Program-made: the position numbers and the translations under genes | The notes under the pieces: generated by a model | Database searches by the model: none | The model's input: the letters and a program-made list of their open reading frames with translations, nothing else | Told to the model about the DNA's origin: nothing | In this document: one piece after another, positions 46,456 through 59,462 of the stretch | How the letters are laid out: each line of letters begins with the position of its first letter | How positions within the stretch are numbered: the stretch's first letter is position 1 | NCBI GenBank assembly: GCA_002104985.1 | Contig: MCGO01000036.1 | Span: forward strand, 186,001 to 250,000 | Direction: 5' to 3' | Length of the DNA stretch: 64,000 nucleotides | From: Rhizoclosmatium globosum | Taxonomy: Eukaryota; Chytridiomycota; Chytridiomycetes; Chytridiales; Chytriomycetaceae

Positions 46456-49400
46456 TTACATCCAATCTTCTTGATGATACATATGTTGCTGAGGGTTTGA
46501 ATTGTACATATGATTATTGTCTAACATGCCCATGCCGTAAGTGAAGCCAGTGGATTGGCCACTCATTTGAAGCATTCTTTCAACCTCTGTAGATGGAAAA
46601 TATTGTGAGATGATATTACAACAGCAATTTAACATACTGGTAATAAGGTGCTTGCCATAGGTGTATTTCTTAAGCGATTGGAGATGTGGTTTGATCTTCA
46701 TGATGAGGATTTCTTTCTGGTCGCCGTCAACAACGTCCAGCATTTTTTGAATCACATAATTGGCGAACTGGTCTTTCATCATCGCAACCAATGCAGAAGT
46801 TCTGTGTTAATTATTGTCAAAATGACATAAATTCAATCAAAAAACGAAGCAGTTTACGAACCCATCAGACCGAACTGCAATCACCTCCTCGATCAACAAC
46901 TGGCGGTCCAGCTTACTTCCGAAGGCAACACACTTTTCGACAACGTTTGAGGCAAACTTGTGCTTGCTCATTTGCAAAACCTGACCGCGCACTTTACTGG
47001 TGATCATGGCCTTGTCTGCAGGTTTTCCGCGTTCCAACACGTGTTGGATAACGTAGTTTCCATACTGATCTTGAATGAGATTGATAGTGTAGCGATGGAG
47101 CTCCTCAATTAGCGGCTGAACGAAAAAGAATCAGCAACCGTCGTAAGTCCAATCAACGAAAACGCTTACAGCATACGCCGTCAATTGCGGCCCAGTTTCA
47201 TCACCACAATGCTCAAAGATTCTTTGGATGACTCGACACCCGTATGGATGTGTGGCTAGTGCATACACTTGCCCATGGAAAGCCTCGATAATAAATTGAA
47301 TATATTCACCTTGGATACGTTCGAGAGCTTTTTGAATGACATGGTTTCCGTTTTGATCCTTGACACACTTTAGAACGTTGCCATCGAGTTCTTTGATGAG
47401 AGAGGCCTGTTGATCTGGTAGGACATGTTCCAGAGCCTATTGCATTGACATAAGTTTCTATTTTGTAGATAAAGAGGAACACACCTTTTGTACAACACGA
47501 CACCCATACATCTGCAAACTCAATGCCAACACATGGCCTTCCATTTGTCTGGCAAGCATTTGCTTCTGTGTTTGATTACCGTACTCAAAGAACTTTTGGA
47601 TGACATAGTTTCCAAATACGTCTGTCATAAGTTGCAATGCGTGAGGCATAATCTCATCAAATACAAGCTGTTTTTCGTCAGGCATACAAGTCTCCAGCTT
47701 TTGTTGAATGAATCGAGAACCATGTTGGTCGCCACTGAACTCGACGATATGGTTGACAATGTCCTACAATTAATGTAAGGAAGTTGAAAACGAACAGATA
47801 ATGTACGCACTCGCAACTCAAACTTTCGGTTTTTGTTATTACGGAACTCTTCCAAAAGCGGGCTTCTGATGGTTTGGCTCATTTCATTTTCACCAGGCGA
47901 CCTCTTGCCGTGCAAAGGAACTCCAGACAAGCCGTCACGCATACCGCCAGCACCCAAAAATTCTCTTCTGATGGCTTGCTCCCGTAACAACATTTGCTGC
48001 TGTTGATGCTGTGCTGGAGTCAATTGCTGTTGTTGTCCGAGAAATTGCATTTTCTTTTGTTGCTGCTGTTGTAACAAAAAGTCCTGCTGACGTCCGTCCA
48101 ATCTGCGCTGTTGAAGATGCTGTTGCTGACCCATTCCACTGAATTGGGTATTGCGCTTAACCATTTCAGCTTGCTGCGAGAAATGTTCCAGGTTGTACCC
48201 TGCTGAATGTGGTCGCATTGGCGTAGCTCCCAATTCCCATAAATCTATAAGCAGTTGTTAAATCTCTCAATCCGCCAATTATGTGTCTTTACCTTTCTGG
48301 TGCATTGCAAAACTATCTCTCATGGGCTTTGGTGAAAAGGTTCCGCCATTCTGAATCTGGGATCCGCCAATCCTGCTTCCTGAAAAACCTGTAACGCTCG
48401 CTGGTCTTCCAAAGTCTTGATACAATCGATCGAATTGTTGTCCACCTCTTCCCATTCCGCCCTCTGGACTCCTGGCCATCGCGGCTGCACTTTGTGGCCG
48501 AACAAGTCCGCCACCATAATCATCAACATCCAGTCCACGCATTTGTGCGACTAAGTCACGCTCAGACACTCCATAGGGCGAATAGTTAAGATGGCCTGGC
48601 GGTGTGGACGCGGACCGAGCTGGAAGCACAGATGCAAGGTCTTCTCTTGCATCATTCAAGAGGGCAGCAACTCGTGACGCATGAAAATCGGAAATTGGGT
48701 TACCCTCGTCATCGAATTGAAGTTTCTGGTTCTGAAGTTGGGATGGCCCAGTTGACGAGGAACGAAGAACAGGAGGTTGGAAAAGGAGTGGCTCTGTGTT
48801 GTTGGATGGAGTTGAAGGACGGAGAGCAAATGCTGGAGATGGGGCGCGATTCAGGTAATCGTCGTGAATTGGCGTTTGTTGCGACTTTCGAAGGGATTCG
48901 AGAGGATCAATCGCAGAGTTTCTCGGAAGACCCTGAATTGAGGAATTCCAGACACCCGAACTGTTGTTTCGGGACTCAGCGATATTGAGGCTTCCAATAT
49001 CAAATAATTCATTGCTTGGTGTGTTGTTATTTGATGCACGATGCTGTTGAAGGTGTTGCTGGTTGTGGGTGATATGGGAGTTCTCAAAACGCGAGCGAGG
49101 GCCATGGAGTTGCTGAGGATGATCATATTGCGAAGACGGGCCACCATTATCATACTGACGGATTGATCCCTGGTTATGTTTTTAAAATGGGTTCTGTATG
49201 ATAAGGAGAGGAAGGCAAAAAAAAGTCATGTGTACGAAAATAAGAAACATGAGTGAAAGGAGCGTAGCGCTATACTAATGTTCAAGAACAAAGGACATGC
49301 ATAGAACAAGAGTGTCCGATTGTTCCATAAAGTAAGAAAAAAGGAAAAGGAGATTTACCTCATCTAATAATTCATCAAATTCGTCAGCTCCATTCGACCC

Positions 49401-49938
49401 ATTGGTGCCAAAGCTATTAAACTTTTCTAATGGGGCTGGAGTTAACTTCTGCTGTTTCGAGCCTGGTGGAGCCCACAACCATGACTGTCCTGGAGAGTAG
49501 ATGGGAGGCGGAATGCGAGGATCATGACGAGACTGCGAGTAGTAATAAGCAGCATAATCAGGATCCATGCGTGGGTCTCTGTCCTGGGGAATGTCATCCT
49601 TGTGGGGTGTAAGTTCCTTTGTTTGGGGTTTCTGAAAGACGCCCACTCACAGAGTCAAATTGCGGGTTCAACATATGGGCAGCGGGAGGGGCCGAGGTTG
49701 ACCGGCCCGTGTCAAGTTGCTGCTGCTGCTGCTGCTGCGAGAAGTCTGACGGGTCCCACTGCGCGTTCGGATCAAGGCGGGAACGGAGGAACGCGGCCAG
49801 CTAAGGCAGTTCCGAGTTAGTTAGTATTGCCGATCGTAGCTCGATCCACGGGATTACCTGGTTGTGCTGCGCTGGTCCGCCAGAGCTGCGCGGCTGTGGC
49901 TGCTGCAGACGGTCGCTTGCGGAAGGGTTGTAATCCAT
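46456..49938 (-). CDS. Pumilio-family (PUF) RNA-binding protein
   Basis: A post-transcriptional repressor that binds 3' UTRs. The N-terminal 700 or so residues are Gln/Asn/Ser/Pro-rich and disordered, including a CAG-type run at 49718-49738. The C-terminal Pumilio domain has eight repeats with RNA-reading tripeptides SRxxQ, NYxxQ, CRxxQ, NHxxQ, CRxxQ, NYxxQ, SNxxE and NYxxQ (repeats 1 to 8; seen in GSRFIQQ, GNYVIQK, GCRVVQK, GNHVIQK, GCRVIQR, GNYVIQH, ASNVVEK, ANYVIQK). By the known PUF code this reads 5'-UGUAUAUA-3', the classic Pumilio element. At least seven introns interrupt it. ATG 49938 begins [16 protein letters not shown]; the C-terminal tail is Met/Asn/His-rich and ends ...HMYHQEDWM. 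Confidence 0.93.
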
Positions 49939-50249
49939 AGGGAGTGTGGTGGTATGCAAGGGGAGTAACTGATGGATAGTAGGTACAAGAGCTAGTTTAC
50001 AAAGTATATACGAAGATGTAGTGGAAAGTACAAGGGCTCTGGTGGCGGCCTGGGATCACGTGGGCCGTTTCTGTGAGGTGTTCACTGACGTTGGCTGTGA
50101 AGGAAGAAAGAGAAAATCCACAAGACGTCCAACAACCAATGTTGGAAATCCAAATGGAAATCAATCTGATTATCGACTTTTCATGAATTTATTTGTTTCT
50201 GCCTGGGTTAAACTTAGTTAACCGTTTCCTTTCCCTCTGCATGAACAAA
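49939..50249. other. Upstream region of the Pumilio gene and 3' flank of the TMEM258 gene
   Basis: No ORF with support; a short plus-strand ORF at 50021-50221 has no recognisable content. CACGTG at 50058 is an E-box-like palindrome about 120 bp upstream of the Pumilio start. Confidence 0.4.
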
Positions 50250-50897
50250 TCAAACGTGAATTCCAATAGCACTGAACAACATCACAATTCCAAAGCCTTA
50301 AACGCACGATTATCAGAAAATGCAACAACAAGTATTAACACATACCCATAAACAAAGATGCGGGAACAGCAAGAGTAAATTCGTACACGATGGATCGTTT
50401 CGATGATTTAGTTGCTCCAAGTTCGTAACTAAAAAAGTCAGTTTGTGCTTTAGCCACAGCAATCATATTACGGACGTGAAGATCAACAATAGATTGAATG
50501 GATGGTAGGTCAATAAGACATCCCGGCGCAAGTCCTGATTCCGACATCAATCCGACTATCCAGCTGTAAAGCGCTTCGAAACCATTATACAAAGCCGGAA
50601 AGCGCTTCTTTCAAGATGAGTAGGTTGACAATGTTGCAAGAGTTGAATCTGTCATCCAGAGTGCCCGCAGAAAAATGAGGCTGTATGTTCACGAGACTCA
50701 CATGAAAAGCAAAGAGGCAAAGAAGAAGCCAGCAGTGATGGTGGAGAACGCCAGCGGGACAAACAGTGATGGTGCGACTGGGGATGTGAAAGCGGTCAGA
50801 GATGCGGAGGTCCAGTCTTCCTGTAGTCGTATAAGTGGCTTAATTCGAGATAATTGAAGAGAAAGGAGAGGGGGCAGAAGGTGGAGAGACTTACCAT
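50250..50897 (-). CDS. TMEM258/OST5-like oligosaccharyltransferase subunit
   Basis: A small two-helix ER-membrane subunit of the oligosaccharyltransferase that N-glycosylates secretory proteins. After splicing it reads about 87 residues: helix 1 in FTSPVAPSLFVPLAF plus STITAGFFFASLLF, loop YELGATKSSKRSIVYEF, helix 2 in ASLFMGFGIVMLFSAIGIHV. This matches the TMEM258 pattern YTSPV...YEVTSTK...ASLFMGFG...GIYV as I recall it. Four exons: the first ends exactly with the ATG (50895-50897), and introns lie at 50839-50894 (56 nt), 50429-50701 (273 nt) and 50297-50345 (49 nt). All junctions are GT-AG and keep frame. Its start is 47 bp from the DHFR start on the other strand. Confidence 0.85.
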
Positions 50898-51644
<747 letters not shown>

Positions 51645-51690
51645 TTGAATATTCTTGATTTTGTCCGAACTTGAAACTCAGCACGCAAAA

Positions 51691-54600
51691 ATGGACGACG
51701 ACGACACTTCGTACTCGCAGCCGCCGCATCCCGCCCACTCGCGCATCACCACCGACGCGCGCAAGTCCATCGGCCGACGCGTGTCCTTCGCCGCGATGGC
51801 CCACGTGCGGTACTTCAGCCACCAACCACCCACTCGTCTCTCAGAATACTAATTGTAAAAAAACAAACAAACAAACAAACAAACACGAATCAGTCTCTAC
51901 GAAAAAGATGCCAAAAACGCGCCTGCTCCGTTTTCGCCTATTGCGGGCCTGAACTTGTCTGCCGATCCCGATGCAAAGCCGTCTGTCTTTGCCTCCGTGG
52001 ATGGCGATGTGCAAATGCCAGACTTGTCATCCGTGAGAAAAAATAGGTGCATTGCCCTCCCTGCCACAACTGCAGCACTGACCACAACTTCAAACACAGC
52101 GATGCTTTCAACATTCGCCTCTCTCTTGACAACAAAAATGTAATTGTCGATGAATCTGCTGAAGATATGAGTCTGGATGAAGATTCTTCTGTCATTCATC
52201 CCAGGTAAAGTATTCCTGTATTTAAATTTTGAAGCTAAACAGTTCTCCAGCCATGAAACAAGCTTCGACGTAACCATTAAAGATGCCCCAAATCCATACG
52301 AACATGACCGTCGCGATTCCGTTTTCTCTTTCTTTGGCAAAAATAGCGAGGATGAAGATGAAGAAGAGAATATGGAAAACAAGTCTCCACTGCGCAATGC
52401 TCTCGTGAAAGAGAAACAGGCGGTGCCTTTGCCTGATTCGCCTGCAAGAAATTTGAGAAGAAGAGATTCTGTCAGTGCACATACGTCTTCTGATCACCGA
52501 AACAGTGAAAAGCAAACAAATGAAACGCGAGGGTTACTTGAATCTCGACGTGACAGTGTTGCAGTCTTTTTTGGTGACAAAGAGGATGAATCCATGGACC
52601 AAGATCAGGAAATGAGTGTGGAACCAGAGAGTATGGACATGAGTATCGAAGCAACAACACCAACCGCAAAAACAGCTTCCAAAGAGCAGAAATTCCGACA
52701 ACGAGACAGCATTGCGCCATTTTTTGGGACACCTGTTGACGACCAAGAACAAGATTCTCCTGTTTCACTAGTTTTAAAGGACGGCAAACAAACAGCATCC
52801 ACCACGTCAAAGCAAAAGAATCTCCGCTCCCGTGACAGCATTGCGCCATTTTTTAAGGACCAAATAGATGAAGAGGATGATGAATCCTCATTGACATCTC
52901 AGGTCACGGAAGTCAAGTCGCCCAGGCGTGTTGTTCCTGCCCAAAAAACTGACGGCGGAGTTAAAGAATTTCCACCAACTCATTCACCTTTGCCAAAGAG
53001 TAAGGTTCGCCCACGAGACAGCATTGCCCTTATTTTCGGAAAAGGAAACGACGCTCTGGATGAAAACGAAAACGACGAAGAATCTGACGGAGTTTATACT
53101 CCTCCATCGCAAGTAGAAAGTTTTGATGTTCCGATGGTGGCTCGATCCACTTCGACTGCAAATTATCGTGCTCGGGATAGTATTGCTCCTTTCTTCAAAG
53201 ACAAAGATGACGACTTTTCGGATGTTTCGATGGAATTGGCCGAAGATTCATCGTTTTTAGGCGGACAAGAACTACAAATGGGCGGAAGCAGCTTGGTGCA
53301 AGGTTTGCAAATGCTCCCATTTTCCCGCCTCCCTTGATTGACGCGATACATTCAAACAGATTCTGATGCCGACGAATCATTCTCGTCGGAGGCTCTAGAT
53401 ATGGACATAACTAATTTCACTATGCTGAAGCCAACTCTCCCAGCCAAGAAAGAGTCTTCAACTCCTCCATCACAACCTCCAGCACCTACATCCCGCGTGT
53501 TACGGTCTTCGTCTCCAAAACGAACCCCTCCGCCTAAACAAAGCTCCTCTCGCCGCTCCAGCGCCAAAAAAACTCCAACCATGAGCGTTTCAAAGAGTTT
53601 TAAGCCAGCTGTCAGCAGCCCTCTTGCACGAGCTCAACCCATCACACAACCAATCAGCGTATCCTCTACTCCTGACGCTGTTACTGTTTCTTCAGCTCCT
53701 CCAATGACAGCCAATATCACCACTCCTTCACTACGCGAAAGAACCCCCCGTGCGTCAACAACTGCCCAAGGAAGCATCGCCAAGAAAACTGCAACTCCAA
53801 AGTCTATTCTTAAAACGAGCGTTGTGCAGACTCCCAAGCTCATGACCTTTTTGAAGAATATGAAAAGCGAAGGGAAAACCCCTACAGCTGGTGTTACAAT
53901 CAAAAAAGATGAATCCGAGGAGGACACTGAAATGTTGGGGGTGGATGATACGTTCAACAAACCAAGTGAAGTTTTTTCTCGGGCTTTGAGTGGGCGTATG
54001 AGACGGGGAAGCAGCTTTGGTGAGTGTTAATGAAGTACTTCGTTTCTCATATTTACGGCGACTTAACAGGAGGGAGTGTCAAACTTGAGCAAACTGTTAT
54101 CCTTCCAACTGGAGGTGTGGACTCCCTCCTCGAAGAGAAAATGCCAGAACCACCCAAAATGTCGTTAGATGACTTTTTGCAGGCAACAGAAATTGGATTC
54201 ATTGAATTATCCACTACAATGCGACGAGAAACGAGTGCATTTAATGCGAGTTATGGTTCCGGTCCAATCACTGAATTGGACTATTCCAAGGCGGCATGTT
54301 TGTATTTACCAGAGTTGAAGTACTTGGAATTTGTGAGTATTGCTTGCCACTGCCTCTGCCGGATTGTTAATATTTCATATTTTATTTAGGCTTGCAAATC
54401 TTTGACAGAATACGTTGAAGAGGGTAGAGATAGTATGAAAGAATGCGAAGACAACGTTGATAAGTCTATGCCACCTCTTTTCGATGTGTTCATAAAGGCA
54501 GATGAAGAAGAGAAGGATATTATGATTGTAAGTCAGAGTAAGTCTTTGTATGCGAGTGACTTACATAGTTGACAACTAGGGACAATTGAGAGCACTCAAA

Positions 54601-56057
54601 TCTATTGCCCGTAGCAATACAAAAGAATCTTGGTATAGATGGCGCGAGGATATGTTGCGACCATTTCACAACAACATTTTGCACAATACTGAAAGTTTGA
54701 AGAAGGTCTGTTCCAGTTAATTTTGTTGCATCAGACTCATTGCTGTATGTTTAGGACTTGAAAAAGATTCAAGATGTGCGAAAGGCTTTGACCACTGTAA
54801 CCACTGTGGCGACAACTGAAGTCGAAGCATTGGAAGAACGGAGAAATGTGTTGGCAGAAAAGTGAGTATCTAAGTCTTCTTGCGTTTTAATTTTAAGTAA
54901 CATAAATAGGTATCGAGAGTATACGAGTTGTGACAGAGTAGAATACGCAGTTGCAGACGACGACTTTCACCTTTTAAGGTTTGTACTTCAAACTCAATCT
55001 GTGCACAACTATTTGTAACCATTCTCAAATAAGTGCTGCTATGGTTGAGCTACCGGCAGCCATTCAAGGAAAAGAGGAGGTTTATCAAAAGGGCTCCTCG
55101 GAAACCTCTGTCTTGGAAGCAAAGAAGGCGAAATTAGTTGAATCAGTCCAAGCTTTGAATGAAGAATATGAGAAGCTTTGCGATATGATGCCTGACGATG
55201 TGGTTGGAATCCAAGGTGGGAGTTTTTAAGTTACGGAGTTCAACTGACGAAAAACATTTCCCAGAGAACTACCATTTACTATTATCTATCGGTTCATGGA
55301 AGGTTGTTAAGGGTGATTGTGATAGTGGTAATGGTTCTCATGTGGCATTGGAGTTTGGGGGAGGGATTTTGAATGTGACTTTGGGAGCTAAAAATGCGTC
55401 AGTGTCTGGAAGTGATGTCAAGGTAGATGCTTTTCGTTGGTTTTGTCATTCGTCTATTTGTCGCTCAAACCTTGTTATTGTTAGACGAATGAGTCTTCAC
55501 TCTTGAATGCTGGAATGGTCCGTTGTTTGGTTAGTATTCACCCTTTATATCTAACTTTACCCATAGAATATCTTTTCCAATGTGAGCTGTAACATTGCGA
55601 GACTCCCTGCTGTAAGTCTATTGGTTTCTTTGTATGGTTTCACTCATAATGGCTGACTGACAGTTGATGGACCACATATCCCACAACCATGCAAGATTGA
55701 AGATTATACTTGGAGACTTGGATGATGCATCCCGTGAATGTGATATTTCAGTAGAAATGAAGGGAAATGACGTACTTGTGGCCACCACCTTCTTATTTAA
55801 TCGGGAGACGCGTACTCGATTCTCTGTCGCATTTGAGTTTGACCTGAAGGAGGTTGTTTATCCAAATGGCCGAATGCAGTGCAAAGTGAATAAGTACTAT
55901 GGCAAAATCAGGTACGTATGTTTTGTATAATCTACCTTTTAAACTTATTTTCAATTGATTTAGTGAGGACAAGATTCACTTGGTTGTTAGAAATACCAGT
56001 CGTGGATATGGACGAATGCGTCGTATTTGTAAAGAATTGAGAATGTTGGTTGAGTGA
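51691..56057 (+). CDS. Kinetochore scaffold KNL1/Spc7
   Basis: The outer-kinetochore scaffold that recruits Bub3-Bub1 and PP1. The N-terminus has a PP1-docking RRVSF (about residue 30). A disordered region follows with seven repeats of the form R-x-R-D-S-[IV]-A-x-F-F plus an acidic tail (RRDSVFSFF, RRDSVAVFF, QRDSIAPFF, SRDSIAPFF, PRDSIALIF, ARDSIAPFF and a degenerate RRDSVSAH), then MELT-like MDMS and MDIT. A basic Ser/Pro region contains SILK (PKSILKTS). The C-terminal Spc7 domain begins MSLDDFLQATEIGF, continues as a coiled coil and ends in an RWD-like fold (...GRMRRICKELRMLVE). About twelve introns. The junction near 52205-52240 needs one added base in a T-run. Stop at 56057. Confidence 0.85.
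52306..53215 (+). repeat. Protein-level RDS[IV] repeat array in KNL1
   Basis: Seven units spaced about 30-50 residues apart, each starting R-[RQSPA]-R-D-S-[IV] or R-R-D-S-V. All but one continue with a hydrophobic/aromatic FF or IF and then 10-25 mainly acidic residues. They are conserved as protein but not as nucleotide tandem repeats, so they are old or under strong selection. Confidence 0.85.
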
Positions 56058-56161
56058 AGTCTGATTATTATATTTATTTTCCGTTGAAAGGAAGAGAAGA
56101 TTTTGATTTGTTTGATTTGGTTGTTCCTTGCGACGCGCGTTTTCTCCAACCCAAAAAAGCA

Positions 56162-57338
56162 ATGAACCGCAACTCGTAGGTCATGCCGTCCTTATGTGCA
56201 TTCGCTGATATTTCTGCCTGCTAGTTACGACTCTGATATCTCGACATGGTCTCCCCAGGTGAGTGGACTGGTGTGTGGGAGCAGAGACAGTGATGCTGAA
56301 GGTTCTTGGTTGAGCAGGGGCGTTTGCACCAGATTGAGTACGCCATGGAAGCCGTTAAGCAAGGATCAGCAGCCGTTGGACTGCGGTCATCGAAGCACGC
56401 GGTTCTCGTGGCGCTGAACGTGAGTGTTTGTTTGTTTCTTACTCGTTGTTGTCTATCTGTTGACTGAAAGCAACCATCCAACCCACCAACCACCAAACCA
56501 TCCAACCAAACAGCGTCAGGCCGGCGACCTCGCGTCCTTCCAAAAGAAACTGATTCGCATTGACGACCACCTCGGCATCGCAATTGCTGGTCTCACAAGC
56601 GACGCGCGGGTGCTCTCAACGTACATGCGTGGCGAGGCGATGAAGTCGCACTTTGTCTTGGGCCGTCCACTGCCTGTTCAGCGTATTGCTGCTCAGCTCG
56701 GCGATAAGGCTCAGGTTAACACTCAGCGCTATGGACGCAGACCGTACGGTGTTGGGCTTCTCATTGCCGGTCACGATGTGTGTATTCCCAACTCCTTCTC
56801 ACTACCTCTAACCATCAAGCAGGAAGCTGGTCCCCACCTATACGAAGTTTCTCCCTCTGGAAACTACTTTGATTATTACGCAATTTCAATCGGTGCCCGC
56901 TCCCAATCTGCAAAAACATACCTCGAAAAGTACTACGAATCTTTTGCCGACGCGTCTCTTGACGACTTGATTGTGCATGGTCTTCGTGCCCTCCGCGATA
57001 CTCTTCAACAAGACAAGGAATTGAGTGCATCTAACTGTTCTGTTGGCTTTGTTGGTGTAGATCAGAAGTGGACTGTGATTGAAGGCGACTCATTGCAGAG
57101 GTGGGTCCCATCTCGTCATTTACCTCCATTAGAATGCATATGAGAGCAGATGAAAAGCTGTAGGGGCCAGAGGTGTGGCAAAGCTTTTTGGACTGACCAA
57201 ATTGAATTATTCCAATTCTTCTCTCCCTAATCTAAATTTTATGTTTTTAGATTCTTGGATATTTTGAACGCAGAAGCGCCACCTCCAGCAGCCGCAGCTG
57301 GTGGCGCTGATGATGTAGCTCCGATGGAGACTGAGTAA
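56162..57338 (+). CDS. 20S proteasome subunit alpha-6 (PSMA1/Pre5)
   Basis: A structural alpha-ring subunit of the 20S proteasome. The alpha signature is [20 protein letters not shown], assembled over two small introns: the first exon codes for only five residues (MNRNS). [20 protein letters not shown] and the [20 protein letters not shown] and [13 protein letters not shown] blocks identify the alpha-6 subtype. The N-terminal catalytic Thr is absent, as in all alpha subunits. The tail is short and Ala-rich ([20 protein letters not shown]). Introns near 56177-56225, 56260-56318, 56420-56512, 56779-56820 and 57100-57250. About 260 residues, the normal length. Confidence 0.92.
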
Positions 57339-57404
57339 AATTATACATTGCACTCGCATATCTCTCCCAATGTTGTTAAATAAAATGGATCGACCAAATA
57401 GCTC

Positions 57405-59462
57405 TTATTCATTCTTTTTGGCTTGTAACCATCGCGACAATGCATCACCTTCATCGTCAACTTTCAACTCTTCGTCGCTCGCCTCTCCATCCTCGTCGTC
57501 TGCACTAACTGTATTGATAAGTCTCAACTCGAATTGGATCTAAATTATTGTACTGTAAGCTTCTGAATTTAAAAGTGACCAACTCACATCACGCAGCTTG
57601 TTCTTTAAATGAACAAATTCTTTGAGGTTTTCTTCCAGAATGCTGAGAAGCAAAAAGTAATTTTCCACTTTGGCTTTCGAAATCTTGTCAAAGTCAGGAA
57701 TCTCGTATGGAATCTGGCTCTTCCACACAGGGTTAAAGCCTGGCGGCATGTTCTTGAATGATCTTCGGGCTTTTTTTTGGCTTCCTACATTCTCGTTCAA
57801 TTGTCTCGCATAATATTGTTTAAACCTCGTGTTCCTCGCTATCACTCACCAGATATTGAGTTCTTGTCAGTTTTCAATGCTCTCGTCTTCTTTTCTTGTT
57901 CTCTCGCTCGGTTGTCGTAGGCTTCTTCCTGGTTGAGTAATGAGACTGGGTAAATTCAATGTTTAAAAGTACCAAATTCGACACAACGACAGCAACAATG
58001 ATTTTTAGGAAAATAAACACGCCGATTATCATGAAACTGGTGTAATAGATTGCTGCCGCGGTAAATTGTCCTGCAGCCTGATGTTTTTGTCAATATGAAT
58101 CATCAATGCACACATAAGCCACCTCTAGTAAATCAAAGTTCTCAAGCCATCCAATCTGCGTTATCATGACAAAGAGTGTCCACATGGCTGTTTAAATTTT
58201 TGAGCTTGGTTTTCCGTTTTGAACAAGAATACACTCACTTCTTTGTAAGTCGCCATATGCGGACGGGAGAATCGTCCCAAATAGAGTAACACCGACAACA
58301 GCCCAAATAAACATAATGACTAGCAACAACAAAATGATGTTCATCATGTCAGGAAGAGAATCCATTATTGTCTGCACAACAACTTGTAGCCCATTCAAAA
58401 TTGAAATGCTTCGTAAAGTACGAAAGGCTCTGAGAACTCGCAGAATACGAAGGATTCGGGCATCTGATAAGATAGAAACACCTAAATATATGCGTGTGAA
58501 TTAATGTTTTACTGAGAACAAAAACGCGACTTACGAGATCCAAGAAGAGAAAACAATACAATAATAACGTCGAACACATTCCAGCCGGATTTCCAGAATT
58601 GGAAAAAGCCGTAAAACCATTTGAATAAAATTTCCATGATGAAAATGGAAAGAAACGAGTAATCCAGGACATAAAACACATCCGAATATTGTTCATTCTA
58701 TAAAAAATTGGTTAATGTGTTCAAATCTATTCCTCTGCTTACCCAAGTGTCATTTGTTTGTAAGCCTATCATGATTGAGTTTCCTATGATAACCAACAGC
58801 ATGAAGAGTCGAAAAACATCTCCCTCTCCAAACCGAGCTGCGATATCTTCCGTCACTTTGTTGTCTAACGCATGTGTATCATTGATATCAACGATGTCTG
58901 TGAAATTAACATTCTTTTGTTCCAATTTCGTAACATTCTAATGCCCAATTAAATATCGCATCCATCTGTAGAAAGCCTACCTACATATTGTATGGCTTGG
59001 TCGAAGATGATTTTGCGGACCTTGTCGTATGAATCACTTTGTTGGATTGTTAGCAAATCAACTTGACCATCCAACTCTCACGTATTATCATCTTCATCTA
59101 TATCAAGATCATCCCGGATATATCCCGGATCCACGTTGATTCCTCCAGCTTGTCGAATAGACCCGATTGAACTTGTTAATTGGACAATGTCTGGAGTATC
59201 CACAGTCCGATTCAAAGCCCCACTTGCGAATAGCACTCGCCTAGAGCCGCTTGATTGAGTACTCGAAGTATTATCCAATACATCAGGCTGAGGAGAGGGA
59301 ATAAGGGGCAAGCTGTCAAACTAAAGTTGGAATAAGGGCGTTACTCACTTGTTTGAATGAAGCATTCGTCAACAACACGTCAATTCCGGCTCGCGCAAGT
59401 ACTCGTCGTTCTGCGCGCGTGATTCCATCATGTACTTTAAGTGTTTGTTTCTTCAACTCCAT
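57405..59462 (-). CDS. Single-domain voltage-gated cation channel, CatSper-like
   Basis: A six-helix voltage-gated subunit that would assemble as a tetramer. The N-terminus is cytosolic and Ser/Thr/Asp-rich. S1 is FRLFMLLVIIGNSIMIGL; S2-S3 are FLSIFIMEILFKWF and WNVFDVIIVLFSLL. S4 is RILRILRVLRAFRTLRSI, with six arginines at every third position. S5 is NIILLLLVIMFIWAVVGVTL. The pore is WTLFVMITQIGWLENF, S6 is AIYYTSFMIIGVFIFLKIIV. The C-terminus is a charged coiled coil ending ...DALSRWLQAKKNE. The S6 and pore resemble CatSper4 most, as I recall it. The filter T-Q-I-G-W has Ile where CatSper subunits have Asp. Introns are short; the first (59321-59348) is only 28 nt. The frame after SNL near 57950 is unclear. 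Likely flagellar, from its partner gene. Confidence 0.75.
59321..59348 (-). other. 28-nt intron in the CatSper-like gene
   Basis: Minus strand: donor GTGAGT directly after ...NASFKQ and acceptor CTTTAG before FDSLPLIPS, both in phase 0. Without splicing the frame stops after ten codons. Usual introns here are 43-60 nt. Confidence 0.55.

Noticed and set aside
50346..50592. Minus-strand ORF of 85 codons as a separate gene
   Set aside because: Its C-terminal third is exon 3 of the TMEM258-like gene; the rest is the 273-nt intron read through.
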